Part shown: piece after piece, positions 6,421-9,371 of the stretch | How positions within the stretch are numbered: the stretch's first letter is position 1 | Layout: every line of letters begins with the position of its first letter | Assembly (NCBI GenBank): GCA_028527945.1 | Contig: JAQQAK010000088.1 | Location: forward strand, 1 to 9,371 | Source: Spirochaetaceae bacterium | GTDB lineage: Bacteria > Spirochaetota > Spirochaetia > UBA9216 | Direction of reading: 5' to 3' | Length of the DNA: 9,371 nucleotides | Made by a program: the position numbers and the translations under genes | The notes under the pieces: generated by a model | What the model saw: only the letters and a program-made list of their open reading frames with translations | Told to the model about the DNA's origin: nothing | Database searches by the model: none

Positions 6421-7380
6421 ATGGTGTTAAAAAGAATAATTTCTCTGGTAATTCTTCTTGTTGTTGCGGCAAGTTGTGTTTTTGCGCAGGAACAGGAGAT
6501 AAAACCTGTTGCGGAAGTAAATGGAGTTAAGATTACTTCAATAGATTTGGAGCGTCAGCTTAATATGATGTATCAACAGGCTATTAGTCAGGGACAGCAG
6601 ATTAATGATTCAAACATAAATCAGCTTAGGCAGAGTGCGCTTCAGGTTTTAATAAGCAGAGAACTTTTGTTTCAAAGCGCAACAGAAAAAAAATATGAAG
6701 CAGATCCAGCAGCTGCTGATGATTATATAAACTCCCTTACTATAAATTATGGCGGGACAGAAAAATTACAGGAAGCTCTTGATGCTCAAGGAATTTCTAT
6801 TGATGAGCTTAAAGATTCAGTTTCACGCTATAATGTCATTAACAAGTTAATAGACGAAGAGCTTCGTCCTCAAGTTGTTATAGAAGATGCTGATCTTGAA
6901 AAGTATTACACTGATAATAAACAGTATTTTCATTCAGAAGAAACGGTTAGAGCCAGTCACATTTTGGTTAAGGCTCCTACGGGATCAAGTGAAGAAGATC
7001 TAAAGGCTGCTTATGATAAGATTAGCAAGATTCGTAAGGAAGTCATTGATGGAAAAGATTTTGCGGAAGCTGCTAAAGAGTATTCTGATTGCCCAAGTGC
7101 TCCGGATGGCGGCGATTTAGGCGAGTTTGGACACGGAATGATGGTTCCTGAATTTGATAAAGCTGCTTTTGCTCTTGAGCCTGGGAAGGTTAGTGAACCT
7201 GTTCAAACTCAATATGGGTATCATCTAATTCTTGTTACTGATAAAAAAGATGAATCTGAAATGCCTTTTGAGCAGGTAAAAGAAGATATAAAAAACTATC
7301 TTGCCGATATTAAGTTAGATGAAATAGTAAAAAATTATGTAGCAGATCTTATGACGACTGCAACTGTTAATATTTTCTAG
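6421..7380 (+). CDS. Exported parvulin-type peptidyl-prolyl cis-trans isomerase (SurA/PrsA-like)
   Basis: A 319-residue envelope folding factor. The signal peptide KRIISLVILLVVAASCVFA is cut most plausibly after VFA (residue 22). C19 in VAASC could instead be a relaxed spirochaete-type lipobox, so a lipoprotein is possible. Residues 30-150 form the SurA-N-like chaperone part (VAEVNGVKITSIDLERQL, then helices rich in Q). Residues 173-275 are one parvulin domain: ASHILVKA, then the long helix AAYDKISKIRKEV, DFAEAAKEYSDCPSAPDGGDLG, and VQTQYGYHLILV. A C-terminal helix returns to the chaperone domain. SurA of E. coli has two parvulin domains, so this is the single-domain form. It likely helps outer-membrane or periplasmic proteins fold. 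It appears monocistronic, followed by a strong terminator. Confidence 0.9.
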   Translation: MVLKRIISLVILLVVAASCVFAQEQEIKPVAEVNGVKITSIDLERQLNMMYQQAISQGQQINDSNINQLRQSALQVLISRELLFQSATEKKYEADPAAADDYINSLTINYGGTEKLQEALDAQGISIDELKDSVSRYNVINKLIDEELRPQVVIEDADLEKYYTDNKQYFHSEETVRASHILVKAPTGSSEEDLKAAYDKISKIRKEVIDGKDFAEAAKEYSDCPSAPDGGDLGEFGHGMMVPEFDKAAFALEPGKVSEPVQTQYGYHLILVTDKKDESEMPFEQVKEDIKNYLADIKLDEIVKNYVADLMTTATVNIF

Positions 7381-7383
7381 TTT

Positions 7384-7465
7384 AAAAAACCTTCAAAAAA
7401 TTGGGGTACATTAAATAGATTATTATTTGCGGGAAGGTTTTTCACTCCCGCAAGAATTTTAGTTT
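7384..7465 (+). terminator. Rho-independent terminator of the PPIase gene with an overlapping alternative pairing
   Basis: The terminator stem TTGCGGGA/TCCCGCAA (7427-7434 and 7446-7453) is perfect, with an 11-nt loop, and is followed by a T-rich tract GAATTTTAGTTTT. Upstream, AAAAACCTTC (7385-7394) can pair perfectly over 10 bp with GAAGGTTTTT (7433-7442), which is the loop and the inner edge of the terminator stem. The two structures compete for 7433-7434, and a pseudoknot-like combination is also conceivable. The simple reading is a terminator. Confidence 0.75.
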
Positions 7466-7603
7466 TACCCTGCTGTGAAATAACATTTAAGCCAAAAGAG
7501 ACTGAGAGGAATGCTTGCTAAAGTTTTTTCTATTAAAAGACCTATCTATTGTCAAATCTTGTTTTATGATACATATACTTTTTGTCAAAAATAAAAACTG
7601 ATG
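7466..7603. other. Non-coding gap upstream of the thioredoxin promoter
   Basis: The PPIase-thioredoxin gap totals 299 nt. After the terminator this stretch is AT-rich without a credible gene. It contains two copies of TTGTCAAA (7549-7556 and 7582-7589) with starts 33 nt apart, about three helical turns. These could be paired protein sites or chance. A 27-codon frame at 7511 is discussed under rejected items. Confidence 0.4.
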
Positions 7604-7649
7604 TTGCTTATATAAAAAACTTGACTATGATAATTAAATATAGTAATTT
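7604..7649 (+). promoter_or_regulatory. Thioredoxin gene promoter region
   Basis: Two overlapping sigma-70-like candidates are visible. One is TTGCTT (7604-7609) with a 16-nt spacer and TATGAT (7626-7631, five of six matches). The other is TTGACT (7621-7626) with a 17-nt spacer and TAATTT (7644-7649). Both suit the start at 7680, and they may be alternatives. The sequence does not say which is used. Confidence 0.5.
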
Positions 7650-7679
7650 GTATATATAAGAAAGAATAGGAGGTCTTTT

Positions 7680-8030
7680 ATGGCTGAAAATATTACATCA
7701 GAAGATTTCAAAAGCAAGATTTTTGATTATGAGAAAAATCAGGACTGGAAGTACGAGGGAGAAATCCCTGCAATTATAGATTTTTATGCGGATTGGTGCA
7801 TGCCTTGTAAAATGCTCGCTCCAACCATAGATAAATTGTCTAAAGAATATGAAGGAAAGGTTAATTTTTATAAGGTTAATACAGAAAATGAACCTGAACT
7901 TTCAGGAGCTTTTGGTATACAGAGTATTCCTTCTCTGCTTTTTATTCCAAAGGAAGGAAAGCCTCAGATGTCAGCTGGCGCTTTGCCTGAGGCTCAGTTG
8001 AAAAAAGTAATTGAAGAAACATTATTATAG
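7680..8030 (+). CDS. Thioredoxin with WCMPC active site
   Basis: A 116-residue cytoplasmic thiol-disulfide oxidoreductase with the complete thioredoxin fold. An N-terminal strand/helix with the extension FDYEKNQDWKYEGEIPA leads into the active site YADWCMPCK (cysteines at 40 and 43). This is followed by MLAPTIDKLSKEYEGKVNFYKVNTEN, the cis-proline loop SIPSLLF (about 83-89) and a C-terminal helix. The active site has methionine in place of the usual glycine (WCGPC), which can shift redox potential; the effect here is unknown. It is probably the housekeeping thioredoxin reduced by thioredoxin reductase, whose gene is not in the window. AGGAGG at 7668-7673 stands six bases from the ATG, a near-ideal site suggesting high expression. 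It is flanked by its own promoter and terminator. Confidence 0.93.
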   Translation: MAENITSEDFKSKIFDYEKNQDWKYEGEIPAIIDFYADWCMPCKMLAPTIDKLSKEYEGKVNFYKVNTENEPELSGAFGIQSIPSLLFIPKEGKPQMSAGALPEAQLKKVIEETLL

Positions 8031-8100
8031 GTTTTAATTATTCGAGGAGAGGATGATATCGTCTTCTTAGCTCCTTTAATATTATTGATTTTTCTATCCG

Positions 8101-8135
8101 AAAGTCTGCTGTTTTTTGATGGCAGACTTTTTTTT
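8101..8135 (+). terminator. Rho-independent terminator of the thioredoxin gene
   Basis: AAAGTCTGC (8101-8109) pairs perfectly with GCAGACTTT (8122-8130) over 9 bp, with a 12-nt loop. TTTTT follows at once, giving an eight-T run that starts in the stem. It lies 70 nt after the thioredoxin stop. Between them, 8047-8068 can form a weaker hairpin with G-U pairs. Confidence 0.85.
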
Positions 8136-8236
8136 GTAAAAGGTTTTTATAAAATTAGAATTTAATATATTTAAATCGCAGAGCCTCTTACAAAACTCTG
8201 GTTGGTTTTTAAAGAGCCTCCGCATAATGATTATTA
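8136..8236. other. Convergent gap between thioredoxin and TetR genes, with a direct repeat
   Basis: AT-rich, no gene seen. AGAGCCTC occurs twice in direct orientation (8180-8187 and 8213-8220). CAGAG/CTCTG (8179-8183 and 8196-8200) could make a short stem followed on the + strand by GGTTTTT. No convincing minus-strand terminator for the TetR gene was found; the TetR transcript may end at or near the thioredoxin terminator stem. Confidence 0.35.
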
Positions 8237-8869
8237 TTAAATTCGTTTTAAGATCCGTTTTTGCAGGAGTTTTGGGACTCCCAGAAGATCTGTTGTAAAA
8301 TTAACGATATCTATCATTGTCTTATTTATATCATCTATTTGGGCATTCTCATTAAAAACAACAGAGTTAAGCATTTCTCCCACTCCGCCTGCTATGAAGG
8401 TACTGATATTCTTGTTGTAGGCCTCTGTTTTTTTAGGGAATGTGTTATTCATTGCCTCTGCCATTATTTGAATAATTTTATGAGTAGTCCTTTCTCTTAA
8501 ATCCAGAGCGAACAATCTATTCTCTACAGAGTTTGACCTGTCAATTTTATCTATGCTTGCTAACAGGGTTTCTGTCATTACTTTTATAGTGGCAACAATC
8601 TGTTCTTCTGTTCCCAGTTGGTTATCCATTAAGCTTTTTTCTATTAATTCAGTATATTCATCACAATAGGTTTCCATTACAGAATGGTAGATCTCTTCTT
8701 TTGACTTGAAATAGTAATAAAATACGCTTGGAGAACATGATTTATCCCCCACAGCATCAAGGATGTCTTGTATAGATGTTGTATTGTAGCCTTTTGTAAA
8801 AAACAGCTGCCTTGCAGCATTTATGAATTCTACCCTCCGTTCTTCCGGATTTTTTTTTGGTCTTGACAT
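8237..8869 (-). CDS. TetR/AcrR-family transcriptional regulator
   Basis: A 210-residue cytoplasmic DNA-binding protein. The N-terminal helix-turn-helix is clear: RRVEFINAARQLFFTKGYNTTSI, then IQDILDAVGDKSCSPSVFYYYF and KSKEEIYHSVM. The turn before FYYYF carries about two more residues than the common GVSKGTFYYYF form. Residues about 65-200 are the helical ligand-binding and dimer domain, which has no recognisable ligand signature. The upstream in-frame ATG at 8917 would add 16 residues encoded by the operator/promoter DNA itself. ATG 8869 is therefore preferred, with AGAGG (8874-8878) four bases ahead. It probably represses itself and the divergent methyltransferase gene through the palindrome at 8876-8906, and is released by a small ligand. 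Confidence 0.9.
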   Translation of the reverse strand: MSRPKKNPEERRVEFINAARQLFFTKGYNTTSIQDILDAVGDKSCSPSVFYYYFKSKEEIYHSVMETYCDEYTELIEKSLMDNQLGTEEQIVATIKVMTETLLASIDKIDRSNSVENRLFALDLRERTTHKIIQIMAEAMNNTFPKKTEAYNKNISTFIAGGVGEMLNSVVFNENAQIDDINKTMIDIVNFTTDLLGVPKLLQKRILKRI

Positions 8870-8875
8870 AGAACC

Positions 8876-8906
8876 TCTATTTATAGAATGATATTCTATA
8901 AATAGA
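8876..8906. promoter_or_regulatory. Perfect 31-bp palindrome, probable TetR operator
   Basis: Arms TCTATTTATAGAAT (8876-8889) and ATTCTATAAATAGA (8893-8906) are perfect inverted repeats of 14 bp around a 3-bp centre, GAT. The palindrome starts 7 nt upstream of the chosen TetR ATG and ends 39 nt before the methyltransferase ATG. It overlaps the likely TetR -10 and possible -10 boxes of the other gene, so a bound TetR dimer would block both. A second short inverted repeat, ATCCAT/ATGGAT (8912-8925), adjoins it. Confidence 0.75.
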
Positions 8907-8932
8907 ATACAATCCATTTATGGATATGTCAA
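8904..8932 (-). promoter_or_regulatory. Promoter of the TetR gene
   Basis: On the minus strand a perfect TTGACA (8932-8927) is followed by a 17-nt spacer and TATTCT (8909-8904, four of six matches). The transcript would start inside the palindrome, which supports autoregulation and makes the upstream ATG 8917 untranslatable from this promoter. For the plus gene, -10-like TAGAAT hexamers at 8884-8889 and 8903-8908 are candidates. The first pairs with TTGACA (8863-8868) across a short 15-nt spacer. Confidence 0.6.
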
Positions 8933-8945
8933 TTGGAGAAAGAAT

Positions 8946-9371
8946 ATGAAACTACCATCCGGAAACGTTTCTGAAACACTATTTGTGCCACTATGGGGAA
9001 GGGCTGAGAGCTCAAAAAAATATCCTTCACTGCTTGATGATAAAGAGTCTATTAGAATTGTTGAAAGTTCTAATTATGATTTTAGCAAAGTAAACAGCTC
9101 TAGCGAATATTATTGTCTTGCGAGTGCTATACGGGCTGCTAACTTTGATCGAGAACTCAGGGAGTATATCAATGCTCATCCAGAGGCCTCTATTGTTAGT
9201 ATTGGTTCCGGGCTTGATACCACATTTTTTAGAGTTGATAATGGAAAAATCTTTTGGTATGACTTGGATCTTCCTGAGATTATTGAGCTTCGAAAAAAAT
9301 ATGTGACAGATAATGAAAGAATAAAAATGATTGCAGGTTCATGCTTCGATTATGAATGGATTAGCCGAGTT
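8946..9371 (+). CDS. SAM-dependent methyltransferase, LCM/TcmP-like family (partial, runs off the window)
   Basis: The first 142 codons are open to the window edge, so the 3' end is missing. Residues 1-65 match the N-terminal helical part of leucine-carboxyl-methyltransferase-like O-methyltransferases (NVSETLFVPLWGRAESSKK, then EYYCLASAIRAANFDREL). Residues 86-97 hold the SAM-binding motif I, IVSIGSGLDTTF. FWYDLDLPEIIELRKKYV (about 106-123) carries the acidic motif II and a family-typical sequence. Members methylate carboxyl or hydroxyl groups of small molecules, including polyketides, or of protein C-termini; the substrate here cannot be told. GGAG (8935-8938) is seven bases from the ATG. 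It is divergent from the TetR gene across a shared operator, so it is probably the regulated target. Confidence 0.88.
   Translation, partial: MKLPSGNVSETLFVPLWGRAESSKKYPSLLDDKESIRIVESSNYDFSKVNSSSEYYCLASAIRAANFDRELREYINAHPEASIVSIGSGLDTTFFRVDNGKIFWYDLDLPEIIELRKKYVTDNERIKMIAGSCFDYEWISRV

Noticed and set aside
7511..7594. 27-codon frame in the gap before thioredoxin
   Set aside because: The AGAGG is only about two bases from the ATG, and the peptide has no recognisable features. It was not supportable as a gene.
8180..8220. AGAGCCTC direct repeats as part of a CRISPR or attachment site
   Set aside because: There are only two 8-bp copies, no further units and no cas, integrase or tRNA gene nearby.
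8870..8917. Longer TetR start at ATG 8917
   Set aside because: It would encode the operator palindrome as protein and lies upstream of the inferred transcript start; MSRPKK at 8869 is the normal family start.
9118..9306. Second + strand frame near the window end
   Set aside because: It lies out of frame inside the methyltransferase gene, whose translation matches the LCM-like family throughout.

Overview
The window is AT-rich bacterial chromosome with short intergenic gaps, Shine-Dalgarno starts and ordinary hairpin terminators. The best guess for the host is a spirochaete (Treponema/Spirochaetaceae-like). The reasons are the divergent bacterial UDPGP-family nucleotidyltransferase, the signal peptide of the binding protein (ending in FAGGQQE) and the overall gene style. 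This is inference; there is no rRNA or other phylogenetic marker here. No tRNA, rRNA, CRISPR array, insertion sequence, attachment site or phage gene is visible.

Layout. (1) 76-458: a promoter and a small CxxC thioredoxin-fold protein (+), ended by a hairpin that can terminate transcription in both directions. (2) 4514-560 (-): a tight five-gene operon. It encodes a family-3 amino-acid binding protein, a HisM-type permease, a GlnQ-type ATPase, a GNAT acetyltransferase, and a 241-aa protein of a conserved uncharacterised family that looks like a degenerate PD-(D/E)XK nuclease fold followed by a winged helix. The junctions are ATGA, TAG|ATG, a 3-nt gap and TAATG, so translation is probably coupled. 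(3) 6232-4631 (-): a UTP-sugar-1-phosphate uridylyltransferase-like protein. (4) 6421-7380 (+): an exported parvulin-type peptidyl-prolyl isomerase with a strong terminator. (5) 7680-8030 (+): a classical-size thioredoxin with a WCMPC active site and its own promoter and terminator. (6) 8869-8237 (-) and 8946 to the window end (+): a TetR-family repressor divergent from an LCM/TcmP-like SAM methyltransferase. A perfect 31-bp palindrome lies between them.

The first four operon genes import a polar amino acid or similar small solute and probably acetylate a small molecule. The role of the fifth gene is unknown. The TetR/methyltransferase pair looks like a self-contained ligand-responsive module. 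The two thioredoxin-fold genes are at opposite ends of the window and are not linked.

I see no clear novel multi-gene system. The items most worth a second look are the ExQ nuclease-like gene in a transporter operon, the TetR operator module with its truncated methyltransferase partner, and the overlapping RNA pairings after the isomerase gene.
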